This document shows, one piece after another, positions 26,001-38,000 of a DNA stretch of 64,000 nt. This DNA comes from Diphasiastrum complanatum (taxonomy: Eukaryota; Streptophyta; Lycopodiopsida; Lycopodiales; Lycopodiaceae), in NCBI GenBank assembly GCA_029204225.1, contig CM055095.1, positions 14,416,049-14,480,048 on the forward strand, given 5' to 3'. Under the pieces are notes generated by a model, which was not told the origin of the DNA, did no database searches, and saw only the letters and a list, made by a program, of their open reading frames with translations. The position numbers and the translations under genes were made by a program. How positions within the stretch are numbered: position 1 is the first letter of the stretch; each line of letters opens with the position of its first letter.

Positions 26001-29000
26001 ATCCATTCATCTTGGACCCTACTTGATCCAAGGGTCCACAAAAAGTACATTAGAAATCACAAGATTCATGTGAATCCCAATTTGGACCCAACTCTAAAAA
26101 GTGATCTCTAAGTTTAAAAATGACATTGGGCCTCTAGTTTTATTTTAATTACAAGGCCCAAGTCAAGTTTATTTTATTTACAACTTCAATTGCGTGCTCA
26201 TTGGGCCATGGGCTTATACATGCAGGATGCCATGCCCTCGCAACACATTTTATTGGAGGATTTTATTTATTTACACTTTGTTGGGAATACCCCCAACAGG
26301 ACCCACGGCCTGAAGTAGTGCCGGTCCCTCGGCACTCTGCCGGTTTAGTATAGCGTTCTCTTGGACCGCCTCTGGTGGATGAGATAGCCCGTAACGTCTT
26401 CCATGAAGTTGAGACGGTCCAGTTTCTTCGAGTCCTTTGGCGTGTGGAAAGACTTGTGGACTCCTGTCAGCCATTCCTGATCCACCCATGCTTGGAATCG
26501 TTTCGTCCAGGGATCTCCAAGGAATGCAGCTCGGTAATATACGCGAAGCGACTGGTAGCTGGTCTTCGACTTTGTCGGAAGTGATCACCTTATTTGGATC
26601 AAAAAATATGGAGGGAAGGAAATCATCCCATTTTGTTTCAATGCCCATTAAATATTCTAAGTCCCGGGCGTAAGTGGCTGCTGCGCGGACTGTGGGATCG
26701 GGGCAATTGATGTAGTGACTGGCGAATGCGGAGAGAGCCCTTCTGGCGTCTACATCCGTTGTCCACCCATATTCGGATTTGATGATTGGCCAGTTGAATT
26801 TGTTGAGTGTGATCTAGTTCAGAGGAGTGTCGCATTCCGCCCATTTGGATCTTCTTGGACATGGCAGGAAATGCGGGTTCACCCGTAACTGTTGCGGACT
26901 CGTCACGTAAGCCCTGATGGCCGCAGGGTCTCTATCAAATAACTGCTGTCGCCACTCCGGTTGTGGTTGGAGGGCGGGTAAGGCTTGCAGTTTTTTTCCC
27001 TTGATGGTTTGAGCTGAGAATGATATCTGCTAGCCGCCTCTTGATGACTCGTGGGGATATTTGGATAAAAATTCATTGATGTTCTCCTCCACGGACTTCG
27101 GTCTTCGGAAGGCCCGGCTGGCAGATATCGTACGCGACCCTCTGGATGATGTTGCTTGGCCCTGGCTGGTGGCTGCGCCTTGGCTCTGGTCTCGCGTCTC
27201 AACGGCCGCATTTGTCTGCCCTTGGTCTTGGCCTTCGGACCCTTGATCTGGTTGAAATCCCCCTGCTGCCTGCTGGCTCTGATCTTGGTTGGTACTAGCC
27301 TGTGCAGCGTCAAAATTAGGTGGCGGTGGAATTACCACGGGGGTGGGCTGGGCCTTTGTTTCCATGTATTTTTGGCACGCCTTGAGGGCTTGCTTGGCCT
27401 GGGCGAGCTCTTGCGTTGCGCTTGCCCGATACTTATTGAACTCCGCCTGGTAGCTGTTGAGGGTTTGGCTATAAATCTGCACCTGACGCCGTAGAAGATT
27501 CATCTCTGATTGGGAAAATGGCCTTGTGTCCGGTGCAGATTGAGCTAACCTGGCGAGCTTCTCGTCTTGTAAGGCTTTGACCTCCGTCCGCAGGCGCGCG
27601 TTCTCTGCTTCCAAAAGTGTAAGTTGCGCCTGGATGGGGGCAAGTTGTTGGGATGCTTCAGCTTGAAGCTCCCGCACCTTTGTGGAGGCCTCAGTCAGCG
27701 CTTTGGAGAGGCTTTGAATATATTTGTGTAGGCCCTCCTCCTTCTGCTGCAGCTTGGCAATCTCCTGGTGCCTTGCTTGGTCGTGTTGTTGAGCCAGAAT
27801 CAGCTCTTGCTGCAGCTTGGTGAGGTCTGCTCGCAGCTGTGTATTACTCGTTGCCAACTGTAGTACCCTGCTTTCCAGAATAGCTTTGGCCGCTACCACA
27901 TCCAGGATGTATTTTCCTAGAGTTTGGTATGCCGTCATTAGATCCGTGGGAGCAGCTGGTACAATGGCACTGGCAGGGGTTGGTGTTGTATCGGCCTCGA
28001 CGACTTGTGGAATTCCGTCTTCAATCAGGTTTTCATTTGTCTTGATGCCATCTGGGGCGGTAGGGTCAGCCCGATCTGGTGATGCTACAAAAACTGTTTG
28101 TACAAATGCGTCATCAGGCAGCGGTTGGCTGCCCTCGGCAACCTTTGGCGAAGCGGGTGGGGTGTGAGAAACAACTGTGGAAACAGGGGTGAGGACGGTT
28201 TGTCCGAACGAGAGGATGGGAGGAACAGTGGGGTGAAATCCACTTTCCCTTGCTCAGTTCTACCCAAATTTTGGCAGGCGCCTTTTTCACAAAATTCTAA
28301 GACCTCAGGGAAGTCTGCGAGAGTTCAGAAGGTGATTTGACTGCTATGCGAAGGTTCTGCGAGGGTTCAGGCTGTCTGCGAGGGTTCAACTCTCGCAGGA
28401 AGTGATCTCTCGCACAACTTGTTCCTGTGATTGGATTTTCAAGATCAGACCGTGTAGGCAGGCTAATTTCACTGCTTTGATTCCATTTAGGCACCTTGCG
28501 AGAGTTGGTAAGTTGATCTTGATGCTCTGCGAGGGTTCTGAAAATTTTGCTTCTGGGAACTCTCACATACACTAAAAAATGATGATTCCTCCATCAGGAA
28601 CTCTCGCAGAGATTTTCATGGATGCATCTAGGTCAGATCTGGTGACTGTCCAATTTTTACGAGCTATCTCCCAGGGGATCTCAAAAAATCATGAAAAAAG
28701 TGCTCTTTCAGAGTGTTTTTTGACGAGATCTCGAGATTTTCTGATTTTTAACTTTTGTAAACTGGTAATCAGCTTCATCCAGGCTTGATCTGACTGTTGG
28801 TAGTGCTCTGGAAGTTCTGATGGTTTCTTGGTAGTAGATCCATCAGTCAATCTGATGATCTGCTTCCTTTTTGGCCCTATCAGGATCTGGATCCTCCTTG
28901 GATTCTGATGGATTTCCCCGATCTTGCCAGATCTAGCTGAATCTTGATGGATTTAGCTTGATTTGGCTTGATCTCCTTAGATCTAGCGGTGATGGCTGAG

Positions 29001-32000
29001 CAGATTTAGCTTTTTGTAATGTGCCAGCCCCAATCTGGATCTGTCTTACTGTGGTGGCCAGTACTTGTGCAACCGGCTACCGTTGATGGGTGTGTCGAAT
29101 GGCGTCCCATCTAGCTTTTCTAAGTTCACGGCCCCATGATTAAGAATTTCCTTGATCCTATAAGGACCTCGCCCGTGAATTTTAACTTCCCCTTGATCGC
29201 CTTGGTTTTATACATCAGGACCAGATCCGCTGAATGAAGATCCTTCTTTTGTAATCTGCGATCATGCCAAGCTTTGCGTCTTTCCTTTTCAGCTGCCAGT
29301 GCATGCACAGCTAGTAAGCGTGTTTCACAGAGTTTATGCAGAGCTTCGTGGCGTAGCTGTAGAGATTTGGACTCATTAAGACGTTGCGCGGTGGCAATCC
29401 TTAATGAAGGAACTAAAAACTCTACTGGCATCACAACATCCTGACCATATACCAATTGGAAGGGTGTTTGATCAATGCTCCCTTTATATGCTATCCTGAA
29501 TGCCCACAGTGCAGCATGCAACTTGTGTTCCCAATCTGATCTGCTAGCTTCAACTGTTTTCGTGAGCACGCTACACAGGATCTTATTGGATGATTCTGCT
29601 TGCCCATTACCACGAGGATAATAAGGCGTACTGGTTCTGTGGATCACGAAGAATTCCTCCAACAGGACCTTGATGGTCTCGTTGATGAAATGGCTTCCGC
29701 GATCACTGACTAGTTCCATCGGGCATCCGAAGCGCACAATGATATTTTCATAAAGGAACTTGGCAGTGGTCCTGGCATCATCTACTCTTACTGCCTTGGC
29801 TTCGACCTATTCGGTGAAGTAGTCTGTGGCTACGAGTATGTATCGAGCCTGGGAACTCCTTGCTGCAGGGTGAATTGGACCAACATAATCCAATCCCCAT
29901 TTTTCGAATGGTGCTTGGGTTAAGACTGGGTGCAGTAGATCATAGTTCAATCTTGTTGGTCTCCTTGCCCTTTGGCACACATCGCACTTTTACAAGTATT
30001 CCTCCGTGTCTTTATGAATCGTTGGCCACCAACATCTTGATTGCAAGATCTTGCGAACTGTAATGTCAGATGCAAAATGACCTCCACCCATGCCTTCATG
30101 TGAAAGTGAAATGATCTGGGTGGTCTCATGAGGAAGAATACACCGCCGAAGAATTCCGTCTAGACCTCTTTGGTACAACTGGCCGACAATCAGCTGATAA
30201 GGTCTAGCCTTCAAGATCAATTTCCGCTGTTCCGCCTTTGGTAGTGATTTGTCTGGTTGGCCCCACATTAGATATTCAACAATGTCGGCAGCCCATTCTG
30301 GTACTGTATCCACGTAAAATAAGGCAGCATCTGCCAGCTCATCGTCGGGTTGGGTTGCAATCTCCTTTCCCTTGATTCATGACACATGATCTGCCATGTA
30401 GTGTTGTTTTCTCTTGCGAACTATTACCCGAAAATCAAATTCCAACAACAAAAGGAGCCATCTGGTGATTCTCCCGGTGTTGCAAGTTTTATTAACGAGA
30501 TATAGCAAGGGTTGATGGTCCGTATAAAAAGCAAAATGTGTGGCCATCAAATAGTGTCGAAACTTCTTAACCGCATAGATCATTGCCAGTGTTTCCCGCT
30601 CTGTGGTTGAATGATTCATTTCGGTATCACTGAGCTGTCGGCTTGCAAATCGGATTGGAAAATCCTTTTTGTGTTCACCTGGCTGGGTTAAGATTGCCCC
30701 AACTGCATACTTCGATGCGTCCGTATGCACGTGAACTCAATGGACCAATTGGGTGGTCGTAAGATTGGTGCTGAGACCAATGCATCCTTAATCTTCTGGA
30801 AAGCATTTAGAGCTTCCTCATTCCAATGTGGATCCGTTGTGAGCTTGTAAATTGGTCTGGCTAACTCCGCAAAATCAAGAATGAAGATCCTATAATAGTT
30901 AGCATGACCCATGAAAATGTAGACCTCGCGGATCGTCCCCGGTGGTGGTAGATCAATAATGATCCTGATCTTTGATAGATCTGTGGCAATCCCGTGTCTT
31001 GACACTATATGGCCGAGTATCAAACCATGTGTCACCCAGAATTGACATTTTTCTGGATTTAGGGAGATCTGATATTCGCGGCATTTTTGTAGCACCTTCT
31101 CCAAATTGGATAAGTGTTCTGAATCTGGTCCATGCACGCACAGATCGTCCAAGAAAATTTCCAGAAATTTTTGCAAATAATCTTTGAATGCCGCCTGCAT
31201 GACTCGCTGGAAAGTGCTTGGGGCATTGCAAAGTCTGAATGGCATCACTTTATAGGCATAAGTTCCCCATTCCGTGGCGAATGCTGTCTTGTGCCGGTCC
31301 TGGGGGGCTATTTTCACCTGGTTCTAGCCGCTGAAGCTGTCCAGAAAACTGTAGGCTTCGTCGCCAGCTACTCTATCGAGGACACTTTCCGTAAATGGTA
31401 AAGGAAAATGGTTCTTTTTGGTGACTGCATTAAGCGCCTTCAGATTCACACAGATCCGCATTTTGCCATTCTTCTTGGGTACTATAACTATTGGCGATAC
31501 CCATTCCGTGTGCTCGATTTCATAAATGAAATCTGCATCCATAAGCTTCTGCAACTCTTGCTTGATCAGTTCTTTATAATTCGGGTTGCAGCGGTAGTAA
31601 CGGCTTACCTTGGGGACTGCTCCGTCCACCAAAGGTATGGTGTGTTGGACTATTGTTGGCGGAATGCCCTTTAGATCACTATAGATGACGCTGTATCTGA
31701 GTCCAACTTGATTGACTTCAAGGAATCCAACACCTTCTTTTTGCCCTTTTTTGTCATTTTGGTGGGTTCATCCTTGTTGTCTTTCTTCGGGACTGTTGTG
31801 ACATTCGCCTCATGGTTGCGAATATCAACGTCTACTGTAGCTATTGCCTCTTCGGGTAGGTCACTCCATCGGATCACCTGATTGTAGCGTTGCTTCAACT
31901 GATTCTTCTTATTCGCAGGTGCCTTGGGTGGTTCGATCCTTGAGACTTTCGCCATAGCAGACCTTTGTGGTGGTTTGAGCTGGTACCTTCTTGGTTCCGT

Positions 32001-35000
32001 AACGATCTGGGTCCATGTGGTGTAGGACTTGTTCACCAGTCAGCTCAATCTCCTTATTATAAGTTAGAGCATGTTGCCAAGGGACTAGATCACCGTCCAC
32101 TGGGTTCTCAATCGGCTCCGCTGACAGCCATGCTACGTTTATCATATTCACCCCAAATGTGATTGGTGTGTCCATAGTGTAACATTTGGGTGAAGATGTA
32201 CTCCGTTCTGGATCTGATTCATATTGACATGCCTGGCAGTCAATAGTTGCTAATGCATCCGTCCATCTCATGACATCCATCTCTGAATGATAGTGACCTC
32301 CCTTGGCTGGCCTTGGGCGATCAATCGTATGATCTGTCGTGGATGATCCGTCATCAGCTTTGGGTGCAATAGGTTTCACCGCCCATGTGGTTGGATCTAC
32401 CTTTACAGCCTGTTCTCTATTCTCGAAGGTGAGTTTCCCTGTACCCCAGTTGTGTACTACTTGCGCAGTCCTCAACCATGGTCTTCCCAGTAAAACATGG
32501 TATGCAGATGGAGATTCAGGTATATCCATGACCACAAAAGTAATCACATACTGCATGCCTGCTATCTTCACAGGAATATCAGCAACTACACCTTTTGGTT
32601 TCACACAGGATTGATCTGCTAGCTTGATGGCGAATCTGGCTGGCTTCAATCCTTGTAAACCCCATTTTTCGTACAAAGTAGTGGAGATCAGATTGACACC
32701 CGATCCTCCATCTACCACTGCGCCTCGTCCTCGTATCTCTTGTGTTTGATTGGCAAAGTGATGTTGTGTTCCTCACTTTCCCATGCTGCTCCGATGTGGA
32801 GGACGTTACTTGTTTCATCATAGCCCGCACAATATATGGGCTCAGGCGCTACTGGCTCCTCATCCGCTTTGGCCCATTCAGCTAAAAGGCTTTTCGCTTG
32901 TGGTGCAATCCGCAGTAGTTCTCCGAGTGGTAAACTAACATGGCTTGACAGCAAGAGTGTGAGCCTTTCAGTGCGTGGTTCCTCAAGCTCCACCATGTGA
33001 AAAGGTGGCTCATGTTGGTGCAACCGATCATTCTGATCAGTGCGCAGTGGTGAGCCCGTTTGCGGTTCCCGTTCGACGCCGACTAGAGGTTCTGTGGGAT
33101 TGTTTTGTTCTTGCTCTTTTTCCTCCTCTTGTGCTTTTTGTACCCAGTGTCTTATTTTCTGGTACTGCCTTCTCTCTTCCCTCACATTTGGATATGGCGC
33201 TGAAGTTTAGGGTTGGTCGTCAGTGACCGATGGTGGTGGTGAGGGAGCCACTTCCTTCCTCTTCTGTGCTCGCGTAACAGCTAACGCAGGAGTGTGGTCT
33301 TGTCGACCTTTCGATGGCATCCCCGCTGGAACTGCTGGTTGCTGTATGGCAATGAGGTTAAGAGGTGCACTGGTTCCAGGTTTAAATGGACAATTCTTGA
33401 AACAGTGTCCATAACCGCAATCCCGGCAAGAGGTTGTATATTGTCCCTTGTAGGGACATTCTGCAATTCTGTGTCCCTCGCCGCATCCATAGCAGCCGTA
33501 ATTTCTTCCACCTTGACGTTGAGTTTGAGCTGCATAGGCCGAAACATACTCATTTATGGCAGGATCCATGAATGGTTCATCTGGTCCGTACCACTGCTGC
33601 TGCTCAAGTTGAGGTGGCATTTGCATTTCTTGTTTCGCTGCTGTCAGGTTTACATGGGCCACTTGTTGATTGGCTGGCCCTGGTGGAGCAGGTAAGGCCA
33701 TGCGTTGTGGTTGATTGGGTGCGTCGTACCTTGGTGCCGCGTTAGGTGCCCCTTGATGATAAGGATAAGAAGTCTGATAAGGACTTATCTTCTGTTGAAC
33801 AACCCTGGGGTTAAACGGGCAAAATGCCATATCGTGCGATGTTGCATTGCACAGATGGCAGAATCTATGTGTCAATCTCAGATTTTGCTTTAGGACTGGA
33901 CACTCGTTCGTTGTATGGTTTTGCGTGCATACTGAACACCATATATTTTCTCGTCGAGGATACTGCAACTGGTTTGGTTCTGGTTGATGTGGAGTTACTG
34001 CTACAGTTCCCTGTAAGGCCTTCAGTTTCTGGTCAAACTGCGCCGTAAGTTGCTCCATCTGCTGTTTGTGTAATTTTGTCATTGGCTCCAACGACAGTTC
34101 TGTGGATAGAGTGGATGCGTTTGATGATGATGATGTGATCGAGGGAGTAGGATTGTGGGTGGAAGGATATTCGTCGTCAGATCCCTCATCCTCTTCCCTG
34201 ATGGCATCTTCCATAGCTTCTTGCAGGGTAGCGTACTGCTCCCATCGTTTCAGTTCTCTTCTGATGCTTCGTGGTAATCCGGCTAGGAACCACATGATCA
34301 TCGCATGATCGGGAGTCAGGGCTGCACTGCACTCGGATCGTAGATGTTTGACCCGTTCAATATAGTCCCGGACCCTTTCTCGTTTTCCCATCTTGACTTT
34401 GCTCAGCAGGAGAAACGGGTCGTCCAGGAACTTCCTTGGCTTAAAGCGCGTAATGAGAGCCGCTTTTACCGCTTCCTAGGTGGATTTCTCTTCCTCTGAC
34501 AGGTTGAAAAACCAATCCTGAGCCACTGCAAGTAAGGACATAGGAAATAGCATCAGCTTCTCTGCAGGTGTCCGTCTGCCGTAGATTTCACAAATTTGCT
34601 CGTAGATCTAGAGGAATCGGATGGGATCTGATGATCCGTCGTATTTTGGTATCTCCATCCGTGGTGCTCTCCGAACTGCATGCAAGGGTGCGACAGGTAT
34701 GGGTTGGTCCATTGGATCCATTGGTGTTGGTTCCGGTTCTGCCTCTTGTTGCACAGCTGCTAATCTGGGAAGGTGTGGTGCCTAATTTGCTATCCTTCGT
34801 GCTATTGATCGTCCCGATCTCAGATTCATCCGATGGTGGGTTCCAAAGTGATTGGATCTTGCTTATACAGTAGGATGCAATCTGGATCTTCAAGGATCTG
34901 ATCGATCTGATCGGCCGGAATGAATTTTAGGCCTTTTACGGTGGTTTTTCCTTGATAACTTTTTACTCCTTGCACTGATTGACTTGATATTTTGACAGTA

Positions 35001-38000
35001 GCTGGATCTGATGCAGATCTTTCCACTTATCTGGTCTGCGAGGGTTATCTTGTGCGAGGGTTGGCTGTGCGAGGGTTCTTTAGCTGTTTTTACAGGTAAA
35101 AAACCTGATATCTTTCAGATCTCTGGGAAGTAACTCTCGCAAGCTTCACAGTAGCTGGATCTGGGTCAGATCTCACTATAGAATTCTCTGCGAGAGTTAA
35201 CTCTCGCAAGAAGTGAAAATTTCACTGTCTGCGAGGGTTCAAAATCACTTTTTGTGCTTGATCTTCACCAGATCTTCATACTAACTCTCGCAGGCTTCAT
35301 CACTGATGTAATTTGACATTCTGAATCGATTGAGAGGGTCTGCGAGAGTTCTTACTGGAAGGATTTGCTGGATCTTCACTTTTTAGTGATTTTTTAGCAC
35401 TTAAATCCAATTTTCTGCTCACTGGAATCAAACTAACTCTCGCAAGCTCTTCTGTGTCCTGGTCTCACTGAGATGGAACTTCAGAATCCTCTGCGAGAGT
35501 TCTTGACCACTGGAACTGAAAATTTCACTGTCTGCGAGGGTTCACTGGTACTTTCCCGCCTTTTCTTCACTGGGAACTCTCGCACAGGCACTTAATCATC
35601 AAACTAACTCTCGCAAGCTTCTCTGTGTCCTGGTCTCACTGAGATGGAACTTCGGAGGGCTCTACGAGAGTTCTTATGAAGATTTGAATTTTTTTGGATT
35701 TTTTCAAGGGTGTTTTGAATTTTTTATGATTTTTCTCTGATTTTTATAATTTGCTTGGAACTAACTCTCGCAGGCTTCTATGCAGGTCTAAGACAGTACC
35801 CTGGAGCTGCTGCCAGTCATGCAAGGGTTAATTCCCACTGATTCTGGAGATATAAAAATCTGATGAGTTTTTTTTGGCTCTTTTTCCCTCCAAAATGCAG
35901 ATTGGTGTGTTTTTCGAGTTTTTTGGATGAGTGGTTTGGGTTTCAAGCCCTTAGAGGTTGTTCAGGGCCTCCTCTACCCTCTCACACCTCCTCCGCTAGC
36001 TGTGAACAGTCCAAACACAAAAAAATACAGAAAACTAACTCTAAAGTCCCAAAAATCTACCTAAACTACTCTAAAAAGCAAGAAAATAGCTAAAATGCAA
36101 CTAAACTAGTTAGTGGAAACCTATCCCCGGCATCGGCACCACTGTGGGGTCGAAGGTCTTTCGTAGTATAGCCCTTCCGCCTGTTAACAAAGGTTAGATC
36201 ACTGGATAGGTGCCTAACTATGCATAAATGCTACTTTTAGTTAATTTCCTACTTTCTCCCTTAACTCTACTCACCACTATACTACTCCTCTACACTAACA
36301 TTCATCATAGTTTTGGTTGAAGGGAAGGAAAGGAGAAGAAGAGATTGAGAAGGGAAGAGAAAGAGAGAGATAGAGAGTGAGGGTGGAGGTTAGCTCAAAT
36401 GCTCCTTATGCTTGCTAATGGAAAAACATTCACTATGACAAACAATAAACATGGAAATAGAAAGCAATGGAAAACACAATCAAGAGCAATAGCAAGTAGT
36501 GAATAGCAAATGAGGATGCTTCTCTTCCAAAAATGGTAGAGTTTCCTCCTTCTCATTAAGCATGGAAATAGTGTACAAATGGTGCCTTTTTGTAAAATGG
36601 GGAAGGTCCTTGGCCCTCAATCTTATTGGCTAATATTCACAATGATCCTATCCATTCATCTTGGACCCAACTTGATCGAAGGGTCCACAAAAAGTACATT
36701 AGAAATCACAAGATTCATGTGAGTCCCAATTTGGACCCAACTCTAAAAAGTGATCTCTAAGTTTAAAAATGGGGCCTCTAGTTTTATTTTAATTACAAGG
36801 CCCAAGTCAAGTTTATTTTATTTACAACTTCAATTGCGTGCTCATTGGGCCATGGGCTTATACATGCAGGATGCCATGCCCTCGCAACACATTTTATTGG
36901 AGGATTTTATTTATTTACACTTTGTTGGGAATACCCCCAACAGGACCCACGGCCTGAAGTAGTGCCGGTCCCTCGGCACTCTGCCGGTTTAGTATAGCGT
37001 TCTCTTGGACCGCCTCTGGTGGATGAGATAGCCCGTAACGTCTTCCATGAAGTTGAGACGGTCCAGTTTCTTCGAGTCCTTTGGCGTGTGGAAAGACTTG
37101 CGGATATCGGAAGAAAGATCCCGCATATGGAGAATCAATACAATCAGCAAAAGTAGATGTCTCAGGAGGAAAGTAACAAATGGCTATAAAAGTATCCTTG
37201 TCCAATCCAAGGCTCCGACCAATGAGGCGAATCCAAAGATAACACGCCTGCCTATCATGGCTAACTGACTGATGGAGTGGCTGTAAGGATTCCCGATATA
37301 GACATGCAACGCCACCTAAACCTCCGATACTCATGGCCTGTGTCTCTGCCCTAAATGCTAAGTACCATCTAAATCCAGAAATCTCTGGTAGTCCCTCAAG
37401 GAGCTCTGATGTATCTTAGTGAAAAATAAAATATTTGCATGTGTAATGAAGTCCAAAAGATCTCCAATTGTCGAAGATGAGTGTATCCCATTACAATTCC
37501 AAACACCTATGCACAATGGAGAAGGTGATGGATGGGGGCCCGGGGCGCTCCCATGCCCAGGGCCCCAACTCCCTAACATGACTTGCCATCAATGTATTTT
37601 ACCTGTCCATCTCTATAGATAGCAATTTTTCCCTGTTCACGAGCCTCTTGGAAAGCTCTTTCGACGTTCTTCCACTTGGATAAAGGTAAGGTCATCATCC
37701 AAGTAAATTTTGGTTCCCTTGAGTTTGGATTTAAGGTGTACTGATCTGCGCTCTTCCAACGATGTGAAGCAATGACGAGTGTGGCAATGCGATTTTTGTT
37801 CTCTCAATTTTTCTTCTAATAAAGTGGCAGCAATGAAACTCGTCATATGATGTGGTAGCTTACCTTCAATGCCGTTTTTTAGGACAATGAGCCTCCTTTG
37901 TTGGAGTGCCAGGTTTTGGCAAAAAAGGAATGCAAATTAGTTTTTTGTAAAGGCTAAAAATGCAAGAAACATCAATTTTTGGATGCTTATCTATTATATA

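Larger units (their letters stand above)
25551..37101 (-). mobile_element. Ty3/gypsy element B (Athila/Tat-like), 11.5 kb, full length but decayed
   Basis: Terminal direct repeats 25551-26456 and 36143-37101 and a 5 bp target duplication GGATA (25546-25550 and 37102-37106) bound the element. It interrupts a LINE whose reading resumes exactly across the site, an independent check of the borders. Order on the minus strand: LTR, tRNA-Asp-type primer site, motif-rich leader, gag, protease, reverse transcriptase and RNase H, integrase, a second motif-rich non-coding zone, a post-integrase ORF, LTR. Every gene contains stops or frameshifts. Confidence 0.9.
24240..37860 (-). mobile_element. LINE (L1-type) fragment D, split by the gypsy element at 25551-37101
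   Basis: Removing 25551-37101 and one copy of the GGATA target duplication joins two halves of one minus-strand LINE: the end of ORF1 (37637-37860), the ORF2 endonuclease (37579 to 37107, then 25550 to about 24740) and the start of reverse transcriptase (24560 to 24240). The 5' end stops inside ORF1, as in usual LINE truncation. The 3' part of reverse transcriptase and the tail are also missing, so a later deletion is likely. It sits in intron 2 of the J-like gene, in antisense. Confidence 0.8.

Noticed and set aside
26271-26648. Minus-strand frame running through the LTR of element B to the pattern GGIPNKV, also present at 36915-37098
   Set aside because: Its last 60 residues are LTR sequence seen in both LTRs. 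Another frame may be the real end of the post-integrase ORF, so I do not call a separate gene.
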